From contig JADJRH010000001.1 of assembly GCA_016712345.1 (NCBI GenBank), positions 3,472,001-3,536,000 on the forward strand: DNA of 64,000 nucleotides, written 5' to 3'. How positions within the stretch are numbered: position 1 is the first letter of the stretch; the number at the start of each line of letters is the position of its first letter. The stretch comes from Polyangiaceae bacterium. Lineage in GTDB: Bacteria; Myxococcota_A; Polyangia; Polyangiales; Polyangiaceae. The notes under the pieces were generated by a model that worked only from the letters and a program-made list of their open reading frames with translations, did not search any database and was not told the origin of the DNA. Made by a program: the position numbers and the translations under genes. Shown here piece by piece: positions 1 to 8,242 of the stretch.

Positions 1-1
1 C

Positions 2-70
2 TGGGTGCTCCGTCGCGGCCAACTCGATAAGAAAAAGCTGACGCGGGCGCTTCTCAATCAAAAGCGCTGA
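2..70 (+). CDS. C-terminal end of an unidentified protein (partial)
   Basis: An open frame enters from the left edge and ends at a TGA at 68-70. The 22 visible residues (WVLRRGQLDKKKL...) are Lys/Arg-rich and read like a normal charged protein tail. The start and nearly all of the gene lie outside the window, so no function can be given. A cluster of GYGTACRC palindromes lies just downstream, between this gene and the convergent gene ending at 190. Confidence 0.45.
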   Translation, partial: WVLRRGQLDKKKLTRALLNQKR

Positions 71-89
71 GTTTGAGCGATTGTCGCGA

Positions 90-164
90 GTGTACGCTTT
101 GATGTGTACGCAACCCGTGTCGCCGCATTTGTGTACGCAACCCGTGTCGCCGCAATGTGTACGC
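90..164. repeat. Intergenic cluster of four GTGTACGC palindromes with a 27-bp tandem repeat
   Basis: GTGTACGC occurs at 90-97, 104-111, 131-138 and 157-164. The copies at 104 and 131 are followed by the same 16 bases, so 104-127 and 131-154 are identical 24-mers spaced 27 bp apart, and the fourth copy begins a partial third unit. The cluster sits in the gap between two convergent genes. It belongs to the window-wide GYGTACRC family. Confidence 0.8.
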
Positions 165-189
165 AACTGCGTTGCCGGGGTGCGGGCGA

Positions 190-1608
190 TCAGGCCTCAA
201 TGTCGCCGAAGTCGTCACCGGCGGGAGGCCGAACGGACGGGCGCCGCGCGGGGGACTTGGCTTTTTTTCGCTGTGCGCGAACACCCGCGATTTCAGCCTT
301 GGATGGATTGATCACGAGAAAGCCGTGGTCGGCGTCAACGAGTGCCACGTCGCCGGGAGAAGCCCATCGGTACGCGCCGCCCACGTCGACGATTGCGGGC
401 ACGTTGAGCAACTTGAGAAGGACGCGCGTTCGCGGACCCAACGCGCGCTCGGTAAGAACAACGGCGACGGGATTGGAACGGGCGGAAACGATGAGATCAA
501 AAACGGTGAGGTCGTTGCCTAAAAGGACTGCTTTTTGAGGCAATTCTGCGCGTGCATCGGGTGAGGCGAGCATGAGAAGCGCGTCGCAGAGATCTTCAAT
601 GTCGCGGGCGCGTTCTTGCAGAAACGGATCACCGGTGGTGCCGCTGTTGGCTGTTCGAGCCACTTCGCGGGCGATTTGACCGAGCGCTTCGGCAACACCT
701 TTGCCGTCGGACATGAGTTCGTGAGCGCGATCACGCAGGCGGCCGTCGGACAAAATTTGTTCGTACGTATCGAGAAAACGGGCCTGTTCGCCCAATCCGT
801 GAGCATGAGCGCGGCCGCGCAGGGACAGCATCAATTTTTCGGCGACTTCAAAAGCGGAGCGAAGTGTACGCAAGTCGTCGGGCGATCGCGTTCGCTTTTG
901 TGTGGGCGCGGGCCGTCGAAGCGCTGCAACGGCGCCGAGCGCGCGGCCACCGACAATCGGCATTCCGGGAAGGGTGACTTTGCGGGTGCCGCCGCCCGTT
1001 TTTCGATTTTTTTCGCGGAGGTCGTCGAGCAATTGGGCGTGGCGAATGCCGGTGGAAATGGGGGTTGTGAGCGCGAGAGCGAGATGGATGTCATCGCGGC
1101 CGAGTTCACGTTCTCCGGCGCGTTGCACAACGAGAGCACCGAGAGGTCGGCCGTGGCCCAAGATCGGGACGGCTAAGAAGACGGGGTAGCGATCTTCGTC
1201 GAGTTCGGGAAAGGCGCGAAACGCGCGGTGAGACGACGCGTGAACCACCGAGATGGGTCGACCACATTCAACCGCCAAACCGGTGATGCCTTCACCGACG
1301 CGCAGGCGTACACGACCTCGCGCGACGGATGGAAAGCCTACGTTTCCGCGCAAAACAAGCTCGTCCCCGTCGCGTTCGAGCAGGTAGAGAGACGCGACGT
1401 CGGCCTCCAAGATCGAAGCGATGCGGCGCGGCCCTTCATCGAGAAGGAGCGTGAGGGGCATGGGTTTGGCGACGAATCGAACGAAATCGACAATGGCGTC
1501 GAGTTTGGCGTCACCTGATGCGTGAATGGTGGCACCCAACGGTGCGCGCGACGAGCAGGGCTCGGCCGATTGTGTTTCAAGTTCGTAGGCGGATGTGGAG
1601 CGCGGCAA
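190..1608 (-). CDS. GAF domain protein with a degenerate PTS enzyme I N-terminal domain
   Basis: 472 residues. Residues about 38-195 look like a GAF sensor domain (ASLYLL...GEGITG...PILGHGRPLGALVV). Residues about 215-445 follow the layout of the N-terminal half of PTS enzyme I/PtsP: a helical HPr-binding-like segment, then a swivelling domain (VLLGNDLT...AVVLTERALGPRT...NVPAIVDVG). In active enzyme I the phosphorylated histidine lies 11 residues before the PAIV proline; here that position is Arg393. The C-terminal PEP-binding barrel is absent and the protein ends in a basic, disordered tail. It should therefore be unable to carry a phosphoryl group and more likely acts as a sensor or scaffold. 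It is the last gene of a minus-strand operon, 42 bp after the coiled repeat protein. The domain reading is fairly sure; the role is inferred. Confidence 0.75.
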   Translation of the reverse strand: MPRSTSAYELETQSAEPCSSRAPLGATIHASGDAKLDAIVDFVRFVAKPMPLTLLLDEGPRRIASILEADVASLYLLERDGDELVLRGNVGFPSVARGRVRLRVGEGITGLAVECGRPISVVHASSHRAFRAFPELDEDRYPVFLAVPILGHGRPLGALVVQRAGERELGRDDIHLALALTTPISTGIRHAQLLDDLREKNRKTGGGTRKVTLPGMPIVGGRALGAVAALRRPAPTQKRTRSPDDLRTLRSAFEVAEKLMLSLRGRAHAHGLGEQARFLDTYEQILSDGRLRDRAHELMSDGKGVAEALGQIAREVARTANSGTTGDPFLQERARDIEDLCDALLMLASPDARAELPQKAVLLGNDLTVFDLIVSARSNPVAVVLTERALGPRTRVLLKLLNVPAIVDVGGAYRWASPGDVALVDADHGFLVINPSKAEIAGVRAQRKKAKSPARRPSVRPPAGDDFGDIEA

Positions 1609-1650
1609 AACGTTGTCCTTCGATCGAGCGCGGTGGCGCGACCCATGAAT

Positions 1651-4248
1651 CTACTTCGGCGGCGATGTGAGCGCGTCGTCTGTTTCGGCGTTGGTAGGTG
1701 CGCCCAGGTTGAGCGACAAGTTGAGGAGGCTGCCGAACGACGCCGGTTCGTAGGACTTTGCCGCGGCGATGAATCGAGCTACGTGTGCGCTTTCAAGGGG
1801 TTCGCGTCGGATCACTTCGGCCGCAACGCTGACAACGAGGCGCTCCGCTGATGCAAGCGCAGCGGGTGTGGGCGCGGCTTCGGGCGCCGGTTCCGCTGCC
1901 AGGCGGAGTTCGGTGCGTTGCGGCGCGGCAGTACTCGGCTCGGATGTTGTGTACACAACCGGCGCGGTAGCTTCAAAGGGTGCGGCGACGATGGGTGCGG
2001 CAGGTTCGGTGGTGTCGGGTTGGGCTTCTTTCGGGGGCGGTGTTGAGGCCCGCTTTTGAAGCCGCTGGCTCTCAACGGCACCGGAGATGGGCGGCGGTTC
2101 GTCTTCGATCAATTCCGCGTCGGAGACGTCTGCGAATGCCATTTCGGCTTCGTCGGCAGTTGTTTCTTTGCGGCGCGAAGAGGAGATCGGTACTGAATCT
2201 TCGGCGTCGGAGGAGGGAACCGATACTTCGGGCGCCAGTTCGTGTTCTTCTGTATTCTGAGCGACGGCGAGCAGGTTTTCGGGCGCGGAGTCGGGTGGCA
2301 CAACAACGTGTGGAGATTGGGTTGACGTGCCGGCGCTTGGGATCGGTTGAACGTGGGAGGTGGGAACCGGCGTGAGTGTTCGAGCCGGCGGTGCGGGTTC
2401 GTCAAAGACGATGCTCGCAAGTTCGTCCGCAAGTTTGTCGGCGTCGAGGCTGATCGGACCGTTGTCCTCTTCGTCGTCTTTGGCTTTTTGAGCGGCTTCG
2501 TCTTTGGCTTTTCGTTCTGCCGCAGCTTTCTCGCTCGCTAGCCACTCGGCCATCTCTCGTTCGGCTTTTTCGCGAGCGATGCGCGCGGCTTCTTCTTGTG
2601 CTTCGCGTTCGGCTTTTTCGCGAGCGATGCGCTCAGCTTCGATGCGCTCGGCTTCTTCTTTGGCTTCGCGTTCGGCTTTTTCGCGAGCGATGCGCTCGGC
2701 TTCGATGCGCTCGGCTTCGATGCGCTCGGCTTCGATGCGCGCGGCTTCGATGCGTTCGGCTTCTTCTTTGGCTTCGCGTTCGGCTTTTTCGCGAGCGATG
2801 CGCTCGGCTTCGATGCGCTCGGCTTCAATGCGAGCAGCTTCTTCTTGTGCTTCGCGTTCGGCTTTTTCGCGAGCGATGCGTTCGGCTTCGATGCGCTCGG
2901 CTTCGATGCGCGCGGCTTCTTCTTGTGCTTCGCGTTCGGCTTTTTCGCGAGCGATGCGCTCGGCTTCGATGCGTTCGGCTTCTTCTTTGGCTTCGCGTTC
3001 GGCTTTTTCGCGAGCGATGCGTTCGGCTTCGATGCGTTCAGCTTCAATGCGCTCGGCTTCTTCTTGTGCTTCGCGTTCGGCTTTTTCGCGAGCGATGCGC
3101 TCGGCTTCGATGCGAGCAGCTTCTTCTTGTGCTTCGCGTTCGGCTTTTTCGCGAGCGATGCGTTCGGCTTCGATGCGTTCAGCTTCAATGCGCTCGGCTT
3201 CTTCTTGTGCTTCGCGCTCGGCTTTTTCGCGAGCGATGCGTTCGGCTTCAATGCGAGCGGCTTCGATGCGAGCCGCTTCTTCTTGTGCTTCGCGTTCGGC
3301 TTTTTCGCGAGCGATGCGTTCGGCTTCGATGCGTTCAGCTTCGATGCGAGCCGCTTCTTCTTGTGCTTCGCGCTCGGCTTTTTCGCGAGCGATGCGCTCG
3401 GCTTCGATGCGTTCAGCTTCGATGCGCTCGGCTTCTTCTTTGGCTTCGCGTTCGGCTTTTTCGCGAGCGATGCGTTCGGCTTCTTCTTTGGCCTCGCGTT
3501 CGGCTTTTTCGCGAGCGATGCGTTCGGCTTCTTCTTGTGCTTCGCGTTCGGCTTTTTCGCGAGCGATGCGTTCGGCTTCTTCTTTGGCTTTGAGCTTGGC
3601 GAGCCGCTCTTCTTCGGCTTGGCGCGCCTGCTCCTCCCACTCGCGCTCGATGTCCTCGTCGGAAAGGTCCGTTTCGTCGACGTCGATCGTAATCTCGTCG
3701 GTGGGCCTTCCAATGGGAGTGGGCGGCACGACCGGCCGCTTCGTTTCTACCACCGGTGCCTTTGCCTGCATTGGAAGCGGCGCGGCAGGTGTGTACACAT
3801 GCGCCGTGATTGCCGGAGCGGGAGGCTGTGTGGGTGGCCGAGCCGGCGGCTGCGTTGGAGGCCGAATCGGCTCGGGGGGCTGCGTCGGCGGTCGCGCTTG
3901 GATCGGCGCCGGTTTGGGGTGGGCGGCTGCTCGCTTGTCAGGCATGACAAGCGGCAACGGAATCTCGTCGTCCTCGTCGAACAAGTTCAGCGGGAGCGGC
4001 GCAGGCGCCGGCCTCGCTGTTTCGGGACGGCGCTGCACCGGCGGGGCTACAGGTGTTGGGCCGAGCGGCTTCACGCGCGTGAGAGCAATCGGATGGGCTT
4101 CCGCTTCGACAAGCGCGGGCCGCTTTCCCGCGGGGACCACGGACGGAAGCGTTTTGGACGCTCCCCGCCGCGGAAGGCGGTCACCCGCATTTTTTTGGAT
4201 TTTGGCGAGCAGCTGCTCGAGGGCGCTGATTTTTTCGGCGTCGTTCAC
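1651..4248 (-). CDS. Large cytoplasmic protein with a long charged single-helix repeat
   Basis: 865 residues with four zones: a short helical N-terminus (ISALEQLLAKIQ), about 180 residues of Pro-rich linker, about 330 residues built from IAREKAERE, A(Q/K)EEAERI and EAERI units, and an acidic/Pro-rich linker before a helical C-terminus (residues ~780-865). The repeat zone has 15 copies of the nonapeptide IAREKAERE and almost no hydrophobic heptad beyond Ile, so it should form a stable single alpha helix rather than a classical coiled coil. No signal peptide or membrane segment is visible. The gene starts 18 bp after the preceding minus-strand gene, so the three genes between 4854 and 190 form an operon. 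Such a rod could act as a spacer or scaffold for the GAF protein encoded next; that is inference. I do not recognise a family. Confidence 0.75.
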   Translation of the reverse strand: MNDAEKISALEQLLAKIQKNAGDRLPRRGASKTLPSVVPAGKRPALVEAEAHPIALTRVKPLGPTPVAPPVQRRPETARPAPAPLPLNLFDEDDEIPLPLVMPDKRAAAHPKPAPIQARPPTQPPEPIRPPTQPPARPPTQPPAPAITAHVYTPAAPLPMQAKAPVVETKRPVVPPTPIGRPTDEITIDVDETDLSDEDIEREWEEQARQAEEERLAKLKAKEEAERIAREKAEREAQEEAERIAREKAEREAKEEAERIAREKAEREAKEEAERIEAERIEAERIAREKAEREAQEEAARIEAERIEAERIAREKAEREAQEEAARIEAARIEAERIAREKAEREAQEEAERIEAERIEAERIAREKAEREAQEEAARIEAERIAREKAEREAQEEAERIEAERIEAERIAREKAEREAKEEAERIEAERIAREKAEREAQEEAARIEAERIEAERIAREKAEREAQEEAARIEAERIEAERIAREKAEREAKEEAERIEAARIEAERIEAERIEAERIAREKAEREAKEEAERIEAERIAREKAEREAQEEAARIAREKAEREMAEWLASEKAAAERKAKDEAAQKAKDDEEDNGPISLDADKLADELASIVFDEPAPPARTLTPVPTSHVQPIPSAGTSTQSPHVVVPPDSAPENLLAVAQNTEEHELAPEVSVPSSDAEDSVPISSSRRKETTADEAEMAFADVSDAELIEDEPPPISGAVESQRLQKRASTPPPKEAQPDTTEPAAPIVAAPFEATAPVVYTTSEPSTAAPQRTELRLAAEPAPEAAPTPAALASAERLVVSVAAEVIRREPLESAHVARFIAAAKSYEPASFGSLLNLSLNLGAPTNAETDDALTSPPK
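2555..3590 (-). repeat. In-frame tandem repeats encoding the charged helix
   Basis: On the plus strand the 20-mer gctttttcgcgagcgatgcg and close neighbours recur about every 60-80 bp, encoding IAREKAER on the minus strand. There are 15 copies of the nonapeptide, separated by 1 to 5 short EAERI/EAARI units of 15 bp. Unit number varies between neighbours (from no EAERI insert to four), which is what slippage or unequal recombination within a repeat gives. Repeats this alike are also prone to assembly collapse. Confidence 0.85.
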
Positions 4249-4266
4249 GAAGTCACCTGCCCAACA

Positions 4267-4854
4267 TCAAGAAGGCTGCGGAGCGTGCAGCCGAGCGAGC
4301 GCATCGCCCCAACTGGAGCCTGAAGTAAGCCACGCCCGAACGCGTTCAGCTGCGGCTTCGTTTGTCAGAAGAAACCGCGCGCGAGTCGATTGCCTTTCAA
4401 GCAAGACCGCATGCGTTTGGCGTGCGGCGAGGGTTGTCACAGCTTCGCTCAGGATCACCTCAATCAATCCGTCACCGCGCTGCTCCATCGGACAGTGATC
4501 GAGCACGATGACCAGCGCATGGCCCCAACGCTCAATTCCGATTGACCCGAGGCCTGCGATTGAAAAGTCGCCGCCGAGTTGATCGACAAGGCTTTCAACG
4601 CTCGCGCGGTGCACGGCGGCCCTTACCTCATCGGCGTCCCGACCTTCTGCGAGCCGCGCCGCAACGCGCAGACCCATGGCTCGACCGATCGCTTTTCCAA
4701 ATGCTGAAGTGGCTTCTTTCCCAGCGGTTTCGCACAAGAGAGACAAGGCATCGGCGGGCACGAGGACGCGAGCGGGTGCTCCCCCGAGGTGCACCAGCCC
4801 GTGCTTCAGATCAAATGTGACGTCACCCTCGGGTTCATAGCGCGCGGCGGCCAT
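4267..4854 (-). CDS. Hypothetical protein, first gene of the minus-strand operon
   Basis: 195 residues, soluble and compact, with no signal peptide. A central segment (FGKAIGRAMGLRVAARLAE) precedes LVDQLGGDFSIAGLGSIGIERWGHALVIVLDHCP, which has the alternating pattern of an alpha/beta domain; the general shape is reminiscent of V4R/TRAPP-like domains, but I would not claim that. It is the first gene of the operon that continues with the repeat protein 18 bp downstream. It is divergent from the secreted protein at 4997. Confidence 0.65.
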   Translation of the reverse strand: MAAARYEPEGDVTFDLKHGLVHLGGAPARVLVPADALSLLCETAGKEATSAFGKAIGRAMGLRVAARLAEGRDADEVRAAVHRASVESLVDQLGGDFSIAGLGSIGIERWGHALVIVLDHCPMEQRGDGLIEVILSEAVTTLAARQTHAVLLERQSTRARFLLTNEAAAERVRAWLTSGSSWGDALARLHAPQPS

Positions 4855-4873
4855 CGAAAATCTTCAATCATCC

Positions 4874-4899
4874 TACCGTGCATGTTTCGCAGCACGGTA
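4874..4899. other. Perfect 8-bp hairpin in a divergent promoter region
   Basis: TACCGTGC at 4874-4881 and GCACGGTA at 4892-4899 pair perfectly around a 10-base loop, followed by an A-run. It lies 20-45 bp upstream of the minus-strand operon start (4854) and about 100 bp upstream of the gene at 4997. Neither direction gives hairpin-then-T-run, so it is not a Rho-independent terminator; an operator or a structured 5' leader of the minus operon are the alternatives. Confidence 0.4.
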
Positions 4900-4996
4900 A
4901 AAAAAGCGGTTATGCAATTCTCCGCGGTTCGCCGCTGGAACGCGGCGTATCGTCGCCGGTTTCATTGAGCGCGATGAAGTAGAGTACCCAAAGTTC

Positions 4997-6415
4997 ATGC
5001 GCCGCGGTCTCTTCGTATTGCCGGGTTTCGCGTTGGTACTCTGCGCAGCCATGGCGGCGAGCGCACCGAGCGGTGGTCAACGCCGTTTCGGCGGGCAGCA
5101 ACGCCCCGCGCAAACGCTCACTTCAGCCTGCTCGAACCGAGTACCTGTTTGTGTACACATCGGCGCCGATGTGCCGGACGACGCGGGCGAGCATGTGCTC
5201 GCAACGGCTGAAAAAGCTCTCGGTGAATACCTTGCGCTTGGGCTTCCACATCCCGTGAATGACGCGATGCGCGGCGGCTCGTCCGCATGGGATGTGTACA
5301 TATTGGCGGAAAATGTGTACGCGTCGTCGGCGCCAAACATGTACACAAGCCCCGCGGATGTGTACACAAATTTGTCTGGTGAACCTGTCGAGAAAGCTGA
5401 CTTCGGTTATGGCGTTACCCTCACCGATCCCGAAACAGAGCCTCGCGCGTTTGATGGGTCTGCGGCGTTTACCTTGATGCCTGCGCCCGCAACGCGCGGC
5501 TGTGATCTCGACTTTGCGATTGCAAAACACGCGGCGAAAGCAACACTTCTCGGTTTCGACGGCGGAGCCGAGCGGGTGTTGCTCGATGCGTCGGCGTCGT
5601 ACCTCGCGTGGATGCTTTTTCCGTGCACCGCCGTCACGCAACCCGCCGTGGATGCGTTTCAAGCCGAGCCGCACAAGGGATTTGTTTTGCCGGCAAAAGG
5701 TGGTGCCCATGGGGCGTTCCTTTTCCCCATGTACCTCGAAGAAAATGAAGGTTCGGGCGATCCTGCAAAGCTCACGGCAAGCCTCTTTGCCATTGCATCG
5801 CAGCGCTCGGCACCGTCGCCGTTCTGGCAAAACGAACCCGATCTTCTTGATGCGTTGCGCTCGTCGCTCACGTTTCGTCGAGCCTCGCTCGAAGATGTTC
5901 TCCTTGATTTTGCGGTCGATCGGGCGTTTGTCGGTGATCGAAGCGACGGCCAACACCTTGCGGCGACAGATGTGTACGCAAAGGCCGGCCGCGTTTTTTT
6001 TGAGTGGTCCGTTCCCTACAATTCGCTGCCCCGAAGACTCGCGCCGGCGCACCCGCTGTTACCCACAGGAGCCACGTATTTGTGGCTCGATCTCGCCACG
6101 GCCCCCAAAGATTCAGAAGTGACGTTCGTCGCCGATTGGGAGCTTCCGGCCGTGTTTCGCTGGTCTCTCGTGAAGGTGGATAAACAAGGCGCAGAAACCG
6201 GGCGGATCGACATCGCCGGTGTGTTCGGCACAAACCACGTGGAGCGCACCGTCGTGCTCCGCGAAGACTTGGCTGGCATGATTGTGGTGGGCACGTTCAC
6301 CGGCTCGCTCGACAGGTCGCTGCCGTTCGACCCCGACGAAGGACCGTTCATGCCGCACAGCTACGAGGTCACGCTGTATGGCCCGGTGCCCACTGTGGGC
6401 GATCCTAAACAATAG
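4997..6415 (+). CDS. Secreted hypothetical protein
   Basis: 472 residues beginning with a clear signal peptide (MRRGLFVLPGFALVLCAAMAASA). The rest is globular, with a few cysteines and no motif I recognise; the C-terminal 130 residues are rich in beta-like stretches (FVADWELPAVFRWSLV...). Five GYGTACRC-like palindromes fall inside the frame and produce CVHI, VYI, VYA, MYT and VYT tetra/tripeptides clustered in residues 50-120 and again near 325. The start at 4997 places the signal peptide correctly. argG follows 27 bp downstream in the same direction, but nothing shows a functional link. Confidence 0.7.
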   Translation: MRRGLFVLPGFALVLCAAMAASAPSGGQRRFGGQQRPAQTLTSACSNRVPVCVHIGADVPDDAGEHVLATAEKALGEYLALGLPHPVNDAMRGGSSAWDVYILAENVYASSAPNMYTSPADVYTNLSGEPVEKADFGYGVTLTDPETEPRAFDGSAAFTLMPAPATRGCDLDFAIAKHAAKATLLGFDGGAERVLLDASASYLAWMLFPCTAVTQPAVDAFQAEPHKGFVLPAKGGAHGAFLFPMYLEENEGSGDPAKLTASLFAIASQRSAPSPFWQNEPDLLDALRSSLTFRRASLEDVLLDFAVDRAFVGDRSDGQHLAATDVYAKAGRVFFEWSVPYNSLPRRLAPAHPLLPTGATYLWLDLATAPKDSEVTFVADWELPAVFRWSLVKVDKQGAETGRIDIAGVFGTNHVERTVVLREDLAGMIVVGTFTGSLDRSLPFDPDEGPFMPHSYEVTLYGPVPTVGDPKQ

Positions 6416-6442
6416 CGTTGCACCGCGCCGCCGCTTCTGACA

Positions 6443-7663
6443 ATGGCGCGCCCCATGACAGAGCGCCCCATTAAGAAAGTTGTTCTCGCCTACTCGGGCG
6501 GGCTCGACACGAGTGTCATCCTTCGTTGGCTCAAAGAGAAGTATAGCTGTGAGGTTGTGGCCTGGTGCGCCGACCTCGGCCAAGGTGAAGAGCTTGATCC
6601 GTTGCGCGAAAAGTCGCTCAAAACCGGCGCTTCGTCATACGTGCAAGCCGACCTGCGCGAACCATTTGTAAAAGACTTCGTGTTTCCCGCGTTGCGCGCC
6701 AACGCTCTCTACGAAGGTGAGTACCTTCTCGGAACATCGCTCGCTCGCCCCTGCATCATCGAAGGGATGATGAAAACGGTGAAAGAAACGGGGGCGGACG
6801 CGATTGCTCACGGCGCCACAGGCAAAGGCAACGACCAGGTTCGCTTTGAACTCGGCGCGTTTCACTTTGACCCGTCGGTTCGCGTGATTGCGCCCTGGCG
6901 TGAGTGGGACATCAAGAGCCGATCCGACTGCATTGCGTACGCAGAGACGCACGGCATCCCCATCACCGCCACGGTTGAAAAGCCTTATTCAACCGATCGC
7001 AACTTGTTTCACATCTCGTTTGAAGGCGGCATTCTCGAAGACCCGTGGCTTGAGCCCAACAAAGAGATGTTCCTCCTCACCAAAGATCCCGCGGACACTC
7101 CCAACACGCCGCAATACATCGAAGTTGATTTCGAAGCGGGCAATCCCGTCGCTGTCGATGGCAAGCGCATGAGCCCCGTCGAGCTGCTGACGCACCTCAA
7201 TACGGTGGCGGGTGAACACGGTGTTGGTCGCGTGGACATCGTTGAAAATCGCTACGTCGGCATGAAGTCGCGCGGCGTGTACGAAACTCCCGGCGGTACG
7301 GTCCTCCACAAAGCGCACCGCGCGGTGGAGTCCATCACGCTCGATCGCGAAGTCATGCGCCTCAAAGACTCGCTCATTCCTGAGTACGCATCGGCTGTGT
7401 ACCGCGGATATTGGTTCTCGCCCGAACGCGAAGTGCTTCAGGAGATGATTGACGCTACACAACGCCACGTTACCGGCACCGTCCGCCTCAAGCTTTTTAA
7501 GGGCAGCGTGCAGGTTGTCGGTCGCAAGAGTCCGTACTCGCTCTACCGCCACGACTTCGTCACGTTTGAAAAAGACGATGTGTACAACCAGGCCGATGCC
7601 ACCGGGTTTATCCGGCTAAATGCGTTGCGCCTGCGTCTTCGTGCAATGCGCGAAGCAAAGTGA
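6443..7663 (+). CDS. argG: Argininosuccinate synthase
   Basis: Catalyses ATP-dependent joining of citrulline and aspartate to argininosuccinate, the penultimate step of arginine synthesis. 406 residues, full length for the family. The N-terminal ATP pyrophosphatase loop AYSGGLDTSVI is at residues ~14-24, with GTSLARPCI and GATGKGNDQVRFEL further on, all typical. The start at 6443 gives MARPMTERP; an internal ATG four codons on is equally possible. No other arginine gene is in the window, so it is either monocistronic or weakly linked to the secreted protein upstream. A strong hairpin follows at 7681. Confidence 0.97.
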   Translation: MARPMTERPIKKVVLAYSGGLDTSVILRWLKEKYSCEVVAWCADLGQGEELDPLREKSLKTGASSYVQADLREPFVKDFVFPALRANALYEGEYLLGTSLARPCIIEGMMKTVKETGADAIAHGATGKGNDQVRFELGAFHFDPSVRVIAPWREWDIKSRSDCIAYAETHGIPITATVEKPYSTDRNLFHISFEGGILEDPWLEPNKEMFLLTKDPADTPNTPQYIEVDFEAGNPVAVDGKRMSPVELLTHLNTVAGEHGVGRVDIVENRYVGMKSRGVYETPGGTVLHKAHRAVESITLDREVMRLKDSLIPEYASAVYRGYWFSPEREVLQEMIDATQRHVTGTVRLKLFKGSVQVVGRKSPYSLYRHDFVTFEKDDVYNQADATGFIRLNALRLRLRAMREAK

Positions 7664-7680
7664 TCCCACACAAAACACGA

Positions 7681-7712
7681 ACGGCGAGGCAGAACCGGAT
7701 TCGCCTCGCCGT
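7681..7712. terminator. Hairpin between the convergent argG and Phd-like genes
   Basis: ACGGCGAGGC (7681-7690) and GCCTCGCCGT (7703-7712) form a perfect 10-bp stem with a 12-base loop. On the minus strand it is followed by TCGTGTTTTGTG, a weakly T-rich stretch; on the plus strand there is no T-run. It lies between two convergent genes, so it most likely ends transcription of the minus-strand gene and may act on both. Confidence 0.55.
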
Positions 7713-7764
7713 CGCGCGCTGAAGAGCCTCAAGATCAAAGTGGTGTCCACAGACACCGCCGCGA

Positions 7765-7995
7765 TCAGGCCTTCTTCTTCTTCTTGGCCGCCTTCGGAGC
7801 CTTCTTCGCGGCCGGCGCGTCGCCGCGGGCCGCTTTGCCTTGCGGCTCATCGTCCGGCACGCTGGAGATCTTCACGTACGCTTTACCGCGTAGCGTAACA
7901 ATCACCTCTTTGCCGCGTGCCGCGTGCGCGAGCATCTCGCGCAGATGAGCCCTGAGTTCACGTGTTGTTGTTTTGACAGTTGCCGCAGTTGCCAT
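7765..7995 (-). CDS. Phd/YefM-like small protein with Lys/Ala tail, no toxin partner
   Basis: 76 residues from the ATG at 7995 (an upstream in-frame start at 8031 would add 12 residues with no family support). Residues 1-48 follow the Phd/YefM antitoxin fold: TVKTTTRELRAHLREML, then GKEVIVTLRGKAYVKI, which is the helix-helix then beta-hairpin seen in that family. The last ~25 residues are Lys/Ala-rich (AAKKAPKAAKKKKKA), like histone-H1-type DNA-binding tails. No toxin gene lies beside it: downstream is the argG terminator, upstream is pgi. A GTGTACAC palindrome touches the base before the start codon, where a ribosome-binding site would be expected. It could be a solitary DNA-binding protein rather than an antitoxin. 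Confidence 0.65.
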   Translation of the reverse strand: MATAATVKTTTRELRAHLREMLAHAARGKEVIVTLRGKAYVKISSVPDDEPQGKAARGDAPAAKKAPKAAKKKKKA

Positions 7996-8025
7996 GTGTA
8001 CACGCCTACATGAGAATGTGTACGC
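7996..8025. repeat. Two GYGTACRC palindromes abutting a start codon
   Basis: GTGTACAC at 7996-8003 ends one base before the ATG of the minus-strand gene, and GTGTACGC follows at 8018-8025. Their position over the leader suggests either chance placement of the iterated palindrome or a regulatory role. The rest of the 8026-8242 gap holds an AGGCCA/TGGCCT inverted repeat at 8059-8075 and nothing else that I recognise. Confidence 0.6.
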
Positions 8026-8242
8026 TCGCAATGGGCGATTGTTTCGAAATGAACCGGGAGGCCATTTTTTGGCCTAATTAGCCCCATTTAGGAGTTGTTT
8101 TTGGGTGGGTGTGTGTACCAACGCCCGTTTGGGAGCCGAATTTTCAGGTTTCGTCGCCCAAATCAGCCTCAAACAGCTCTAAAACGTGCTTGAACGTCAC
8201 GACTCGGTGCGTCCACCTTTCCAATCGCGCACTGTCGGGAGG

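Noticed and set aside
90..164. The repeat cluster as a CRISPR array
   Set aside because: Units are adjacent or 3-bp spaced with no unique spacers of constant length, and no cas genes are present.
2504..4498. A 664-residue plus-strand frame of Arg/Ala/Ser repeats, and similar Phe/Asp and Leu/Arg frames at 2596 and 2598
   Set aside because: They are the antisense of the charged-helix repeat gene; a repeat unit whose length is a multiple of three keeps several frames open. No ribosome-binding site and no sensible protein.
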